The notes: generated from the sequence alone by a model not told the origin. A DNA stretch of 64,000 nucleotides from Namhaeicola litoreus (GCF_042679565.1 NZ_JBHTMY010000002.1:1-64000), one strand, 5' to 3'. Shown: positions 25,270 through 35,021, counted from the first letter of the stretch. Numbers and translations are program-made.

Positions 25270-26481
25270 ATGATTTTAGAAATGAAAGTTCCCTCTCCAG
25301 GGGAATCGATTACAGAAGTTGAAATCGCATCTTGGTTGGTGAAGGATGGTGATTATGTTGAAAAAGACCAACCCATTGCTGAAGTTGATTCAGATAAAGC
25401 TACATTAGAACTTCCAGCCGAAGAAAGCGGAATCATTACACTCAAAGCAGAGGAAGGAGATGCTGTGGCTGTTGGTGCCGTCGTTTGTTTGATTGATATG
25501 GATGCCGCAAAACCTAAAGGAGCTGCGACACCTAAACCTGCAGCGAAAAAAGAAACAACTTCTGAAGTTTCTGCTCAAAAAACACAAGAGGCGGCAACCT
25601 ATGCAACCGGCACTGCTTCGCCTGCGGCTAAAAAGATCTTGGCTGAAAAAAATATAGATCCCTCCGAAATAAAAGGTACAGGTAAAGATGGCAGAATTAC
25701 CAAAGATGATGCGGTAAATGCAGTTCCTTCTATGGGGAAAGCTTTGGATAATGCAGATCGAAAAAGTGAAAAGTCGAAATTATCCATGTTGCGCAGAAAG
25801 GTAGCACAACGTCTGGTTTCAGTTAAAAATGAAACCGCGATGTTGACAACTTTTAACGAAGTTGACATGCAACCTATTTTTGAATTGCGCGCTAAATACA
25901 AGGAGGATTTCAAAGCAAAACACGATGTGAGTTTAGGCTTTATGAGTTTCTTTACCTTGGCAGTTGTACGCGCCCTTAAATTGTTCCCCGATGTCAATTC
26001 TATGATCGATGGAGACTATAAAATTTCCTATGATTTCGCCGATATTTCGATAGCTGTCTCAGGACCTAAAGGACTTATGGTTCCTGTAATCAGAAATGCT
26101 GAAAAATTATCTTTTAACGGCGTAGAACAAGAAGTAAAAAGATTGGCATTGAGAGCCCGTGATGGAGAAATTACGGTAGATGAAATGACTGGTGGTACTT
26201 TTACAATTACCAATGGTGGGGTTTTTGGCTCTATGCTTTCAACTCCAATTATCAATCCTCCGCAAAGTGGCATTCTCGGCATGCATAATATTGTTGAAAG
26301 ACCCGTGGCGATTAACGGCAAAGTTGAAATAAGACCTATCATGTATGTGGCTCTGTCTTATGACCACCGTATTATAGATGGAAAAGAATCTGTAGGATTT
26401 TTAGTAGCGGTAAAAGAAGCACTCGAAAATCCCGTCGAAATATTAATGAATAACGACCCTAAAAAGGCCTTAGAACTTTAA
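25270..26481 (+). CDS. sucB: 2-oxoglutarate dehydrogenase E2, dihydrolipoyl succinyltransferase
   Basis: This 403-residue E2 has a single lipoyl domain at residues 1-75 with the lipoylated lysine in DSDKATLE. An Ala/Pro/Lys-rich linker leads to an E3/E1-binding domain (ASPAAKKILAEKNIDPSEIKG region), followed by the catalytic domain ending with the active-site pattern SYDHRIIDGKE. One lipoyl domain and adjacency to sucA favour succinyl over acetyl transfer. The ATG at 25270 was chosen because MILEMKVPSPGES is the normal lipoyl start; an upstream ATG at 25249 adds seven unconserved residues. Confidence 0.95.
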   Translation: MILEMKVPSPGESITEVEIASWLVKDGDYVEKDQPIAEVDSDKATLELPAEESGIITLKAEEGDAVAVGAVVCLIDMDAAKPKGAATPKPAAKKETTSEVSAQKTQEAATYATGTASPAAKKILAEKNIDPSEIKGTGKDGRITKDDAVNAVPSMGKALDNADRKSEKSKLSMLRRKVAQRLVSVKNETAMLTTFNEVDMQPIFELRAKYKEDFKAKHDVSLGFMSFFTLAVVRALKLFPDVNSMIDGDYKISYDFADISIAVSGPKGLMVPVIRNAEKLSFNGVEQEVKRLALRARDGEITVDEMTGGTFTITNGGVFGSMLSTPIINPPQSGILGMHNIVERPVAINGKVEIRPIMYVALSYDHRIIDGKESVGFLVAVKEALENPVEILMNNDPKKALEL

Positions 26482-26500
26482 GGTTCATTACAAAATCTTA

Positions 26501-26521
26501 AAAGCCCCTAAAAGGGGCTTT
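26501..26521 (+). terminator. Terminator after sucAB
   Basis: A perfect stem AAAGCCCCT/AGGGGCTTT with a 3-nt loop is followed by a T-run. Confidence 0.92.
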
Positions 26522-26650
26522 TTTTGTTAAATCCAATTTTTTCTTCGCTTTTATTATTTGATTCAAAACAACTTCTGCTTTTAAAAATCTTTCGCCTTTT
26601 TATCATTTTATAAAAATGAAATTTTAAATTTAGGCATATTTCTAAGCGCT

Positions 26651-27748
26651 ATGTTCCCAAAATTCTATTTCCTTCTCCTTATTCTCTTAAGTGCATGTGA
26701 TCAAAAACCAAAAGAAACAGTGGCTTTGGTAAAATCTCCGAAGCAGATTGATCTCGACCTGGAACAAGCCAATCGTTTAATGGAACTGCCTCTGGCTTGT
26801 ATTCAGAATGAATTACCTTACAAATCGGGGATAGTTATCGATAAACCCGCAGATCTTAAAATGCCCATAGAACATCATCCGGCTTTTTATGGCTGTTTTG
26901 ATTGGCATTCTGCCGTGCACGGACATTGGTCTATGATCTACCTTTTAAAAACTTTTCCGGATCTGGCCAAAAAACAGGAAGCTATCCAAATGCTCGATGC
27001 ACATCTGACAGAGGAGAATATTTTGCAGGAGATCGCTTATTTTTCAATCAATAAAGAAAGTCAATCCTTCGAAAGAACCTATGGCTGGGCTTGGTTGCTC
27101 AAGCTTCAGGAAGAATTGTATACTTGGGACGATCCTTTGGGCAAAAAATGGTATCAAAACATCAAGCCATTGGCAGATTATATTTCACGTAGCTACATAG
27201 AGTATTTACCGAAATTGGTCTATCCCATTCGCGTAGGTGAGCATACCAATACCGCTTTCGGATTGAGTTTCGCATATGATTATGCACAAACAGTGGGTGA
27301 TAAAGAATTACTGAACAGTATTAAAGAAAATAGTTTACGCTTTTATAGTCAGGACGCAAATTGTCCTATTACTTGGGAACCGAGCGGGCATGATTTTTTA
27401 TCACCATGTTTACAAGAATTAGATATCATGCGAAAAGTACTCCCGAAAGCTGAGTTTGAGCAATGGTCTTCGTCATTTCTCCCAGCACTTTCTGAACAAC
27501 AATTGATCCTAGAACCAGGAAAAATTATCGATAGAACTGACGGGAAGTTAGTCCATTTAGATGGATTGAATTTTTCTAGAGCATGGTGCTTGTATGCCAT
27601 CAAAGGCAACACAAATGCATACAACCTCGCTACTGAGCATTTGGATTATTCCCTCTCCAAAATTACAGATGGAGATTATGCCGGGCAGCATTGGCTGGCC
27701 TCATTCGCCTTATATGCCTTTAAAATTCGAACAGAATTAGATGATTGA
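26651..27748 (+). CDS. DUF2891 family lipoprotein
   Basis: This 365-residue protein has a lipoprotein signal (lipobox LLSAC, Cys16). The mature part is all-helical in character, with conserved FYGCFDWHSAVHGHW near residue 80 and RTYGWAWLLKLQEEL, which are DUF2891 signatures (family recalled). The pattern resembles an alpha/alpha-barrel like that of glycosidases or polysaccharide-processing enzymes, but no activity is assigned. It overlaps the next transporter gene by 8 bp, so it belongs to the 5-oxoproline operon; its part there is unknown. Confidence 0.75.
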   Translation: MFPKFYFLLLILLSACDQKPKETVALVKSPKQIDLDLEQANRLMELPLACIQNELPYKSGIVIDKPADLKMPIEHHPAFYGCFDWHSAVHGHWSMIYLLKTFPDLAKKQEAIQMLDAHLTEENILQEIAYFSINKESQSFERTYGWAWLLKLQEELYTWDDPLGKKWYQNIKPLADYISRSYIEYLPKLVYPIRVGEHTNTAFGLSFAYDYAQTVGDKELLNSIKENSLRFYSQDANCPITWEPSGHDFLSPCLQELDIMRKVLPKAEFEQWSSSFLPALSEQQLILEPGKIIDRTDGKLVHLDGLNFSRAWCLYAIKGNTNAYNLATEHLDYSLSKITDGDYAGQHWLASFALYAFKIRTELDD

Positions 27749-28943
27749 CCTCAAAAAGTGTTTTGGACCCAGTACACTGGTAGCGGCAGCATTTATTGGT
27801 CCGGGTACTTTAACTACATGTACTATAGTTGGAGTACAAACCGGATATCAACTTTTATGGGCCATGCTTTTTTCGATATTCGCTACGATCGTACTGCAAG
27901 AAATGTCGGCACGCTTAGGATTTGCCACACAAAGCGGTCTTGGTGAAGCGCTTAACAAAGAATTCCCAAAGGGCATAGCGAGATATTTGGTTTTCTTTTT
28001 AGTGATTGGCGCCATCTTAATTGGTAACGCAGCTTACGAAGCAGGAAATATCTCAGGAGGTGTTTTAGGCCTGGATCTAGTTGCAGGAGAAATGAAATTA
28101 TGGCCTGTTTTGATCGGATTTTTTTGTTTTTTAATCTTGTTTTTTGGAAGGTATAAATGGGTAGAAAAAATTCTGATTGCCTTGGTCATCATCATGAGCA
28201 TCTGCTTTTTAATTACAGCAATTCTCGTTCAACCCAATATAAAGGAAATCTTAAAAGGTTTCATACCTAGTTTGCCTTCTGGCGATGCTTTTTTATTGGT
28301 CATGGCACTCATCGGCACCACCGTAGTTCCATACAATCTATTTCTTCATGCTTCTACGATTTCAAAAAAATGGTCGGCAAATGATTCATTAAAAGATCTT
28401 CGAATAGAAAATGCCGTCTCTATCCTATTAGGCGGATTAATTTCAGTTTTGATCATCATTACCGCAGCGAGTTCCGCAGATCAAGTTGAAGAAATAAATT
28501 CTGCTAAAGATTTGGCCATTCAGCTTGAACCTCTTTTCGGTAAAAGTGCAAAATGGTTTATGGGTATTGGTTTAATGGCCGCAGGAATTAGCTCTGCACT
28601 AACAGCGCCCCTTGCAGCTGCCTATGCAGCCAAAGGCTTGTTCAGCTGGAAAGGTGACGAAAAAAACATTAAATTTAGATTGGTCTGGATGATCATATTA
28701 TTGGCTGGTGTCTTTGTTTCAATTACCAATCTCGAAAGAGTTTTAGTCATCAAGTTTGCCCAAATCACCAATGCAATTTTATTGCCCTTTGTGGCAGTCT
28801 ATTTATTGTATATATCTAATTCTAAAAAGATTTTAAACAAGTACACAAATAGTTTGTTGACCAATATTTTAGGAGTAATCGTTATTTTATTTACACTAAT
28901 TTTATCATTAAAAACTTTGAACAACATATTCCATTTTTTGTGA
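27741..28943 (+). CDS. Nramp-fold transporter lacking the metal-binding residues
   Basis: This 400-residue membrane protein has about 11 helices of the Nramp fold. In helix 1 the canonical DPGN is replaced by GPGT (residues 20-23). In helix 6 the MPH metal motif is VPY (196-198, followed by NLFLHAS). With Asp, Asn, Met and His ligands gone, it is unlikely to move Mn or Fe. It is translationally coupled to pxpA (4-bp overlap). An Nramp-like gene also accompanies the ycsF/kipI/kipA group in Bacillus, so transport of 5-oxoproline or a related organic solute is inferred. Confidence 0.78.
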   Translation: MIDLKKCFGPSTLVAAAFIGPGTLTTCTIVGVQTGYQLLWAMLFSIFATIVLQEMSARLGFATQSGLGEALNKEFPKGIARYLVFFLVIGAILIGNAAYEAGNISGGVLGLDLVAGEMKLWPVLIGFFCFLILFFGRYKWVEKILIALVIIMSICFLITAILVQPNIKEILKGFIPSLPSGDAFLLVMALIGTTVVPYNLFLHASTISKKWSANDSLKDLRIENAVSILLGGLISVLIIITAASSADQVEEINSAKDLAIQLEPLFGKSAKWFMGIGLMAAGISSALTAPLAAAYAAKGLFSWKGDEKNIKFRLVWMIILLAGVFVSITNLERVLVIKFAQITNAILLPFVAVYLLYISNSKKILNKYTNSLLTNILGVIVILFTLILSLKTLNNIFHFL

Positions 28944-29695
28944 AAAAAATCGACCTAAATTGTGACATGGGAGAAAATATCCCAGGAGAAAAAAGTAATT
29001 TCGATGAAGAAATCATGCCTTTTATTTCTTCCTGCAATATCGCTTGTGGGTTTCATAGCGGACATCCGAAACTCATAGAAAGAACCATTAAACTCGCCAT
29101 CGCTCATCAAGTAAAAATTGGTGCACACCCCTCCTACAACGATCGTGAAAATTTTGGACGAATTTCTTTACAAATTGATAGGGATGTTTTGATGGCAGAA
29201 ATAAGATATCAGATTTGTGCTTTAAAAGGTATGACAGAAAGTTTTGGTGCAGTATTGCATCATGTAAAACCCCATGGCGCCTTGTACAATGACATGGTTG
29301 AAGATCGAGTTCTTGCCGAAGATTTTGTTAAATTGGTCAAAGAAATTGATCCAAATTTAAAAGTTTATACCTTGGCGCATTCTCAAGTCATGGAGGTTTG
29401 TGCAAAACTGGGTATCATTGGCGTCAATGAAGGATTTGCAGATAGGCGTTACGACGAATTAAATAAACTGAGAAATAGGACTTTACCGGGAGCAGTCCTA
29501 CACAATTTAAACGAAGTATTAGATCAGGTAGAACTTTTTTTAGAACAAAAGGTTCAACTCTATTCGGGCAAAATAGAGGCAGTTAAAATAGATTCTATTT
29601 GTCTTCATGGCGATACACGCGGAGCAGTAGAATTGAGTAAAAATATATCCCAATTTTTAAGCGAAAAAAATGTCGAAATTGCAGCAGTCATTTGA
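28940..29695 (+). CDS. pxpA: 5-oxoprolinase subunit PxpA (LamB/YcsF family)
   Basis: PxpA with PxpB and PxpC hydrolyses 5-oxoproline, a damage product of glutamine and glutamate, to glutamate using ATP. The 251-residue sequence begins KIDLNCDMGEN, the family signature. It has NIACGFHSGHP and KIGAHPSYNDRENFGR near residues 35-75 and VKPHGALYND near 110, which carry conserved acidic and His residues. The start is a GTG at 28940 overlapping the transporter stop. The end overlaps pxpB by 26 bp. Confidence 0.93.
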   Translation: MKKIDLNCDMGENIPGEKSNFDEEIMPFISSCNIACGFHSGHPKLIERTIKLAIAHQVKIGAHPSYNDRENFGRISLQIDRDVLMAEIRYQICALKGMTESFGAVLHHVKPHGALYNDMVEDRVLAEDFVKLVKEIDPNLKVYTLAHSQVMEVCAKLGIIGVNEGFADRRYDELNKLRNRTLPGAVLHNLNEVLDQVELFLEQKVQLYSGKIEAVKIDSICLHGDTRGAVELSKNISQFLSEKNVEIAAVI

Positions 29696-30362
29696 TTCTT
29701 TGTTTGAAATCAACAATTTCAACAATGATTTTTTATTGGTCAGATCTAAAAATACATCTGACTTGGCTCAGCTCGGCAAAACAGTTTTCAAGCAAAAATT
29801 TGATTTTGTAGATGAGGTAATTGTTACGGAAATGGAAGTCTGTATAAAAGTCAATCATCTCTTTTCTTCCTCGCATTTAGACCATTTGAAAAATATTGAA
29901 TATGACAAATTTGATCGACATCAAACATATCAAGTTCCGGTATTATTTACTGATCATGATGATTGGAAGGAGATAGAATCTTTTACCGGTTTCAATAAGT
30001 CAGAGATCATCTCAAAGCTTTTACAATCAGAATTTTCTGTAGCCATGTTTGGTTTTTTACCCGGATTCACCTATTTAAACGGACTAGATAAGAATTTGCA
30101 AGTGCCAAGAAAAGCAGTCCCTGCAAAGTATGTTGAGGCTAATTCTTTGGCGATCGGTGGCAAGTACTTGGGTCTATATGCGATTGATAGTCCAGGAGGA
30201 TGGCATGTAATTGGCAAAACACCCATATCACTCTTAGAAATTGAAAGTTTACCACCCATTTCTATCAATCCAGGAGATCGTATCGTCTTAAACGAGATCG
30301 ATCAGACCGAATTCAAAAGTATGACAGAAAAAAAGCTCACTTTACAAGAATACAATGCCTAG
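29670..30362 (+). CDS. pxpB: 5-oxoprolinase subunit PxpB (KipI family)
   Basis: This 230-residue protein has the allophanate-hydrolase subunit 1 fold. The conserved block FGFLPGFTYLNGLDKNLQVP lies near residues 128-150, followed by a GGKYLGLYAIDSPGGWHVIG block. It pairs with PxpC to activate 5-oxoproline with ATP. Some homologues (KipI) inhibit a sporulation kinase in Bacillus; here the surrounding pxpA and pxpC point to the enzymatic role. The gene overlaps both its neighbours, suggesting coupled translation and balanced subunits. Confidence 0.9.
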   Translation: MSKLQQSFDSLFEINNFNNDFLLVRSKNTSDLAQLGKTVFKQKFDFVDEVIVTEMEVCIKVNHLFSSSHLDHLKNIEYDKFDRHQTYQVPVLFTDHDDWKEIESFTGFNKSEIISKLLQSEFSVAMFGFLPGFTYLNGLDKNLQVPRKAVPAKYVEANSLAIGGKYLGLYAIDSPGGWHVIGKTPISLLEIESLPPISINPGDRIVLNEIDQTEFKSMTEKKLTLQEYNA

Positions 30363-31176
30363 TTTTGAAATCATACATCCAGGTTTAATGACCAGTATTC
30401 AGGATTTTGGAAGAAAAGGACTGGCCTATTATGCCATTCCAAACTCTGGTGTAATGGATCAAAATGCTGCAAAAATCGCTTTGCTACTCTTACATAAGAA
30501 GGAAGACTCTCCGCTCATCGAATGCACATCTATTGCTCCTCAAATTAAATTTAATGGAGCAACTCGAATTTCACTTACCGGTGCCGATTTTAACTGGCAA
30601 ATAAATGGTCGGGCCGTATCTTTAAATCAAGTGTTACAAATTCAAAAAGGAGATGTACTCAAAGGGCAATCTGCCAAAGAAAAATTAAGAGGATATATCG
30701 CTTTTTCAGGTGATTTAATCTTACATAAAATTTATCAATCATACTCCACCTATACCAATGCCAAACTGGGTGGATTTGATGGTCGGTTATTAAAAAAAGG
30801 AGATGAAATAGAATGGATTGAGAAAATTGGATTTGAAAAGGTTATACCCATAAAAAAGGGGCCAGAGTTTGATTTTTTAAGTGACAAAGCAAAAGTTGAG
30901 CTCACCAGTAATTCTTATGTTATTGGTGCAGACAGCAATAGAATGGGTATTAGACTTAAAGGAGAAAAATTAGAAAGTTCCAGCTATCAATTAGAGAACA
31001 GCGCACCAGTATTACCTGGATTTATCCAATTACCGCCAAGTGGTTTACCGATAATTATTTTGCAAGATGGACAAACGACAGGGGGATATCCAAGAATTGC
31101 CTATGTTCCGCAAGACCAGCTTTCAAATTTAAACCAGGTTCCTATTGGCGTTGGAATCAAGTTCGAGTTTTGTTAA
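30355..31176 (+). CDS. pxpC: 5-oxoprolinase subunit PxpC (KipA family)
   Basis: This 273-residue protein has the allophanate-hydrolase subunit 2 fold (biotin-dependent carboxyltransferase-related domain). It starts FEIIHPGLMTSIQDFGRKG, contains SNRMGIRLKGEKL near residue 203 and ends with LPIIILQDGQTTGGYPRIA, all typical of KipA/PxpC. It completes the PxpABC complex and closes the operon that begins with the DUF2891 lipoprotein. It is slightly short for the family (usually about 290-330 residues) but no domain seems missing. Confidence 0.9.
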   Translation: MPSFEIIHPGLMTSIQDFGRKGLAYYAIPNSGVMDQNAAKIALLLLHKKEDSPLIECTSIAPQIKFNGATRISLTGADFNWQINGRAVSLNQVLQIQKGDVLKGQSAKEKLRGYIAFSGDLILHKIYQSYSTYTNAKLGGFDGRLLKKGDEIEWIEKIGFEKVIPIKKGPEFDFLSDKAKVELTSNSYVIGADSNRMGIRLKGEKLESSSYQLENSAPVLPGFIQLPPSGLPIIILQDGQTTGGYPRIAYVPQDQLSNLNQVPIGVGIKFEFC

Positions 31177-31310
31177 CCTAACACCTTCATGAATCGTTCA
31201 AACTGATACGATACCATTCTATCTTCTTGTTTTTTTCTTTACTTTTATAGATGGTAATCCTTATGCATCACCTTCAAATTTTTAATTAAACAACTTACCT
31301 AAACCAAAAT

Positions 31311-33668
31311 ATGGAAGACAATAATAAATCTAATGGCCTTTTTAGCTTTATACAGCAGCGATATATTTTTACCGGAATTGGCATCCTTTTAGCTATCTTA
31401 GCTCTATTGATTCCCTTTAAGGATATAGCTGACCCCGTTACTTATATGGGCGGCTTACTGATTTGGGCCGCCATATTAGAGATTCTCCATGGATTTAGAC
31501 GGTCTGAAAGTCAGGCAAGGCTTTCCGCTTGGTTTAGCGGAGGTATAACTTTATTGATTGGTACACTTCTAATCAACAACCTCTTGTTTCAAACCGAACC
31601 CTTGGTTCAATTTATTCTTCTACTTTTCCTTATTGATGGCATAAGGTATTTTTATATTTTTTTGAAGAATAAAAAATCAGGAAAACCCTCTACGAAATAT
31701 CTCCTTTCTGGTATTGGTAATATTCTGGCCCTCCTCATTATATTATTCTTCAGACACAAAAACATAGATTGGGTAGTAGCCTTGGTCGGTTTTTTGAGGA
31801 TTCTGGGAACTATTTATAATTTATTTACGTCAAAAATGGGCGTGCTAGAAAACGTAGCTGAAGACGTGATAAAAAGTATGGGGCTGGAAGAAGATTCTGA
31901 ATTAGCAGCATTAGCAGAAGAACTCGAACAAGAAGATGCGATAAGAGCTCCAATTGACAAAAGTTGGATCATCACATTTTTATTCATCTTATTTTTTATT
32001 CACCTTGGACGTATGGGATTCGATCGGTCTACCTTTGGTATTCTTTCTCCAGTAGTAGCCGTGATTGGCGATATGTTTATCGCACTCGTCGTCGCTTTTG
32101 CTATTATCGCACCTTTTAGATGGATCTTTCGAAAATTTTCGGGCTTATTCTTAAACGGCTTATACCATTGGGTAAATAAAGTACCTGAAGACGAATGGAG
32201 AAAATTTAGCCCAAGAAGATTAGCGAAAAGATGGATAAAACACGATTTAGGATTATCAATCAGTATTCGGAAATCGGGATACTCGTTTAGCGCTGCAATC
32301 CGTAACGGACTTAAAATTGGGCTTCCTTTTGCAGCATTGCTCGCCGCTATTATGCCTGTTCTCGGCATGAGTTGGTATTTTGATACTGAGAATTGGGCTT
32401 CTGGTGTTTGGGACGGTTACGCCGGTAACAGAACCGAAGTTTGGAGAGAAGAAATTATTGCCGCTAGTGGAGAAAAAACAGGTCCGAACGCCTTCAAACT
32501 CAATCCGGAAGGAATGAACCAAACGGGAGATTTTTCCTTTGTGGTGATCGGTGACCCTGGGGAAGGAGATCCCTCTCAACTCATCTTAAAGGATCAGATT
32601 TTAGAAGTTTCTAACAAAAATGACATCAGTTTCGTGGTCATTTCATCAGATATCGTTTACCCTTCGGGTGCGATGAGAGATTACGAACGTAAATTTTTCC
32701 TTCCTTTTAAAGGTCTAAAAAAACCGATGTATTCTATTCCCGGAAATCATGATTGGTATGATGCTTTAGATGGATACACTGCAACTTTTTTTACCCCCGA
32801 CGCAGCAAAAAAGGCCATGGAAGCCAGGATGCGAAGTGATGGATTATTTACAACTACATCTCCGGAAGTTATTGATCAATTAGTGAATCAAGCTGCTTAT
32901 TTACGAAAAGAATATCAACTTCCTGTTGGATATCAAAATGCACCGTTTTTTCAGGTTTCAAACGATCATTTTGTCTTTTTAGCGATAGATACAGGTGTTC
33001 GACGTAAGGTTGACGATAAGCAATTGGCATGGATCAAATCTGTCCTAGAAGCTTCTAAAGATAAATATGTGATGGCTTTGCTCGGCCATCCATTTTATGC
33101 CATTGGTGAATACCAAGGCGATATGAATCCGGATTTTCGTGCCTTGCATGACTTACTGCGAGCCTATAAAGTTCCCCTCATTATGGCAGGTGACACGCAT
33201 GACTTGGAATATTATATAGAACCCCCTCAAAATAACGACGGACATACCATGCATCATTTTGTAAATGGTGGTGGTGGAGCCTATTTGAGTATCGGGGCTG
33301 CAATGGCTGACCCAGAAACAAGACCCACTGCAGATTGGGCTAACTATCCGGCTAGAGAACCACTCATTAGCAAAATAGATTCGCTTACCCCGTCCTGGAA
33401 ATACCCGGCTTGGGTTTGGGTGAAAGAGTACGATGGATATCCATTTTCGGCTGAATGGCTTTCTGCTGCCTTTGATTATAACCAAGCACCTTATTTTCAA
33501 AGTTTTATGGAAATAAAGGTTGAGAAATCTCAAAATAGAATTCGATTAATTCCTTATGGAATTAACGGGCAACTACGTTGGAGTGATTTTGACTTTGATG
33601 GTAAATCGAAACCGGCCGGAGCCAAACGAAATGATCTTGTAGAATGGATTTTGCCAATGAATTATTAA
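31311..33668 (+). CDS. Membrane protein with C-terminal metallophosphoesterase domain
   Basis: This 785-residue protein has an N-terminal half with about ten hydrophobic segments. The first six (residues about 15-190) resemble the HdeD/DUF308 bundle, followed by an acidic stretch (DSELAALAEELEQED) and further helices. From about residue 400 a calcineurin-like phosphoesterase begins: GDPGEGDPS, then GNHDWYD near 480, LLGHPFYAIG and AGDTHDLEYY. The second motif is SSDIVYP rather than the usual GD. The substrate is unknown. The stop overlaps the convergent lipoprotein gene by 4 bp. Confidence 0.75.
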   Translation: MEDNNKSNGLFSFIQQRYIFTGIGILLAILALLIPFKDIADPVTYMGGLLIWAAILEILHGFRRSESQARLSAWFSGGITLLIGTLLINNLLFQTEPLVQFILLLFLIDGIRYFYIFLKNKKSGKPSTKYLLSGIGNILALLIILFFRHKNIDWVVALVGFLRILGTIYNLFTSKMGVLENVAEDVIKSMGLEEDSELAALAEELEQEDAIRAPIDKSWIITFLFILFFIHLGRMGFDRSTFGILSPVVAVIGDMFIALVVAFAIIAPFRWIFRKFSGLFLNGLYHWVNKVPEDEWRKFSPRRLAKRWIKHDLGLSISIRKSGYSFSAAIRNGLKIGLPFAALLAAIMPVLGMSWYFDTENWASGVWDGYAGNRTEVWREEIIAASGEKTGPNAFKLNPEGMNQTGDFSFVVIGDPGEGDPSQLILKDQILEVSNKNDISFVVISSDIVYPSGAMRDYERKFFLPFKGLKKPMYSIPGNHDWYDALDGYTATFFTPDAAKKAMEARMRSDGLFTTTSPEVIDQLVNQAAYLRKEYQLPVGYQNAPFFQVSNDHFVFLAIDTGVRRKVDDKQLAWIKSVLEASKDKYVMALLGHPFYAIGEYQGDMNPDFRALHDLLRAYKVPLIMAGDTHDLEYYIEPPQNNDGHTMHHFVNGGGGAYLSIGAAMADPETRPTADWANYPAREPLISKIDSLTPSWKYPAWVWVKEYDGYPFSAEWLSAAFDYNQAPYFQSFMEIKVEKSQNRIRLIPYGINGQLRWSDFDFDGKSKPAGAKRNDLVEWILPMNY

Positions 33669-34705
33669 AAATCGAAGGTTGTGGATGTATCGCTAAGGCT
33701 CAATATTTCTGCTAAATAATCATCTAATTCTCCAACATCTTTTAAAGAACTGGGGTTCGATGGGTAAGATTTTCCATCGAATTGGATCAGACGGTTTGCG
33801 CTACCACTGTAAACAACCAAATCATGCCAACCCTTTGTCTTGTTTTCTAAAACATAAAAAGGCGCGCGGCTCACAGTAAAAGAATTGATCAATTTACCTT
33901 TATCAGTGGTTACAAAATAAGTACAACCCCCTGTGCCACAATAAAAATTATTTTGCAATCCTATCAAAAACTCTTTTTTGCCATCATCGTTTAAATCAAA
34001 GGTGGTGTAAGTAAAGTTTCTTTGATTGGGACTAAGTATTTCTATATCCTTCTTAATCAAATCGTTCACTAAAAAACCTTTAACCTTCTCTATCTCTTCT
34101 TTTGTACGCTTACCATCATTAATGTCGTAAACAGAGGTATTGTTTTCAACATTTCCAATTTTGGCATTGCTTTTTTTAACTTCGATTTCTTCTTTAAAAA
34201 GAACGGGCAATTCTATGATGCCTTTTTCATTCAAAATACGCAAAGAATTATTCCTGAAATAATACACATTGATATTATCTGTTTTTTTATCATAAAAGAA
34301 ATCATAGGCATTTGAAGGACAATCATGCTGCTTGCAACCACTCATATGCACCACATCATTTTGTATTTCTATGGGGGTTTCTGTATTCCAAAAAACGATG
34401 AGATTGTCATAGTTCAAACCATCTATAGCCTTAAGCCTAGTCTGCATGGTCTGGTTCTTAAAAACATTTTCCTGTGTGGCATATTTTCCCTTCAGAGGAA
34501 ATAAAAAATTCATTCCGGAAAGATCTTCTTTCTCTACTTCAGCTGCCTCTTCAGTTACTTCTGGCATAACTAAAACTTCGTCATCAACTTCAGAATTCAC
34601 CTCTTGAACACCTTCTTTTTCAACCTGCGTTGGTTCAGTCTTCTGTTTACAAGAGATCACAAAAAGAAAAACAAACAATGCATAAACTATTCTTTGAACC
34701 ATCAT
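33665..34705 (-). CDS. Lipoprotein of unknown function
   Basis: This 346-residue protein has lipobox FVISC (Cys19), then a long acidic Glu/Val linker (about residues 25-65). The C-terminal half contains FDLNDDGKKEFLIGL, an FG-GAP or calcium-loop-like motif, and CGTGGCTYFV with two cysteines. The GTGGC pattern occurs in exported proteins predicted to report on stress or cell-surface condition, but no function is assigned. It shares a short operon with the small membrane protein upstream (34708-34908), from which it is separated by 2 bp. Confidence 0.7.
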   Translation of the reverse strand: MMVQRIVYALFVFLFVISCKQKTEPTQVEKEGVQEVNSEVDDEVLVMPEVTEEAAEVEKEDLSGMNFLFPLKGKYATQENVFKNQTMQTRLKAIDGLNYDNLIVFWNTETPIEIQNDVVHMSGCKQHDCPSNAYDFFYDKKTDNINVYYFRNNSLRILNEKGIIELPVLFKEEIEVKKSNAKIGNVENNTSVYDINDGKRTKEEIEKVKGFLVNDLIKKDIEILSPNQRNFTYTTFDLNDDGKKEFLIGLQNNFYCGTGGCTYFVTTDKGKLINSFTVSRAPFYVLENKTKGWHDLVVYSGSANRLIQFDGKSYPSNPSSLKDVGELDDYLAEILSLSDTSTTFDF

Positions 34706-34707
34706 TA

Positions 34708-34908
34708 TTATTTAGATTTTAAAAATTGCCAAACAGATATTCCTGAAAACATTGCAAGTATGGGGTAGATAAACAATAGATCAGCCCGAATAACAGGATC
34801 TGAAGGGGGTAAACTTTTTGCCCATATCCATACCATCAATTCCCAAACAACATATATGATCCACAAGGTGATGGTAATCCATTGAAATTTCGTGAACTTT
34901 TTCATCAT
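34708..34908 (-). CDS. Small two-helix membrane protein
   Basis: This 66-residue protein has two hydrophobic segments (about residues 10-30 and 42-60). The loop between them holds AKSLPPSDPVIRAD, and the chain ends in a positive tail. It has no recognised family. It is read just ahead of the lipoprotein gene and probably shares its transcript. Two adjacent ATG codons make the exact start uncertain by one residue. Confidence 0.6.
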   Translation of the reverse strand: MMKKFTKFQWITITLWIIYVVWELMVWIWAKSLPPSDPVIRADLLFIYPILAMFSGISVWQFLKSK

Positions 34909-35021
34909 ATGAGAATTGATGCGTATAAAAATAATAAAATATATGGTTTAAGAGTTAAAGCGGAAATAAACAGTTTTACGAATAATTCTTATATTAAGCT
35001 CAAATTTAACTTAATCCCTAC

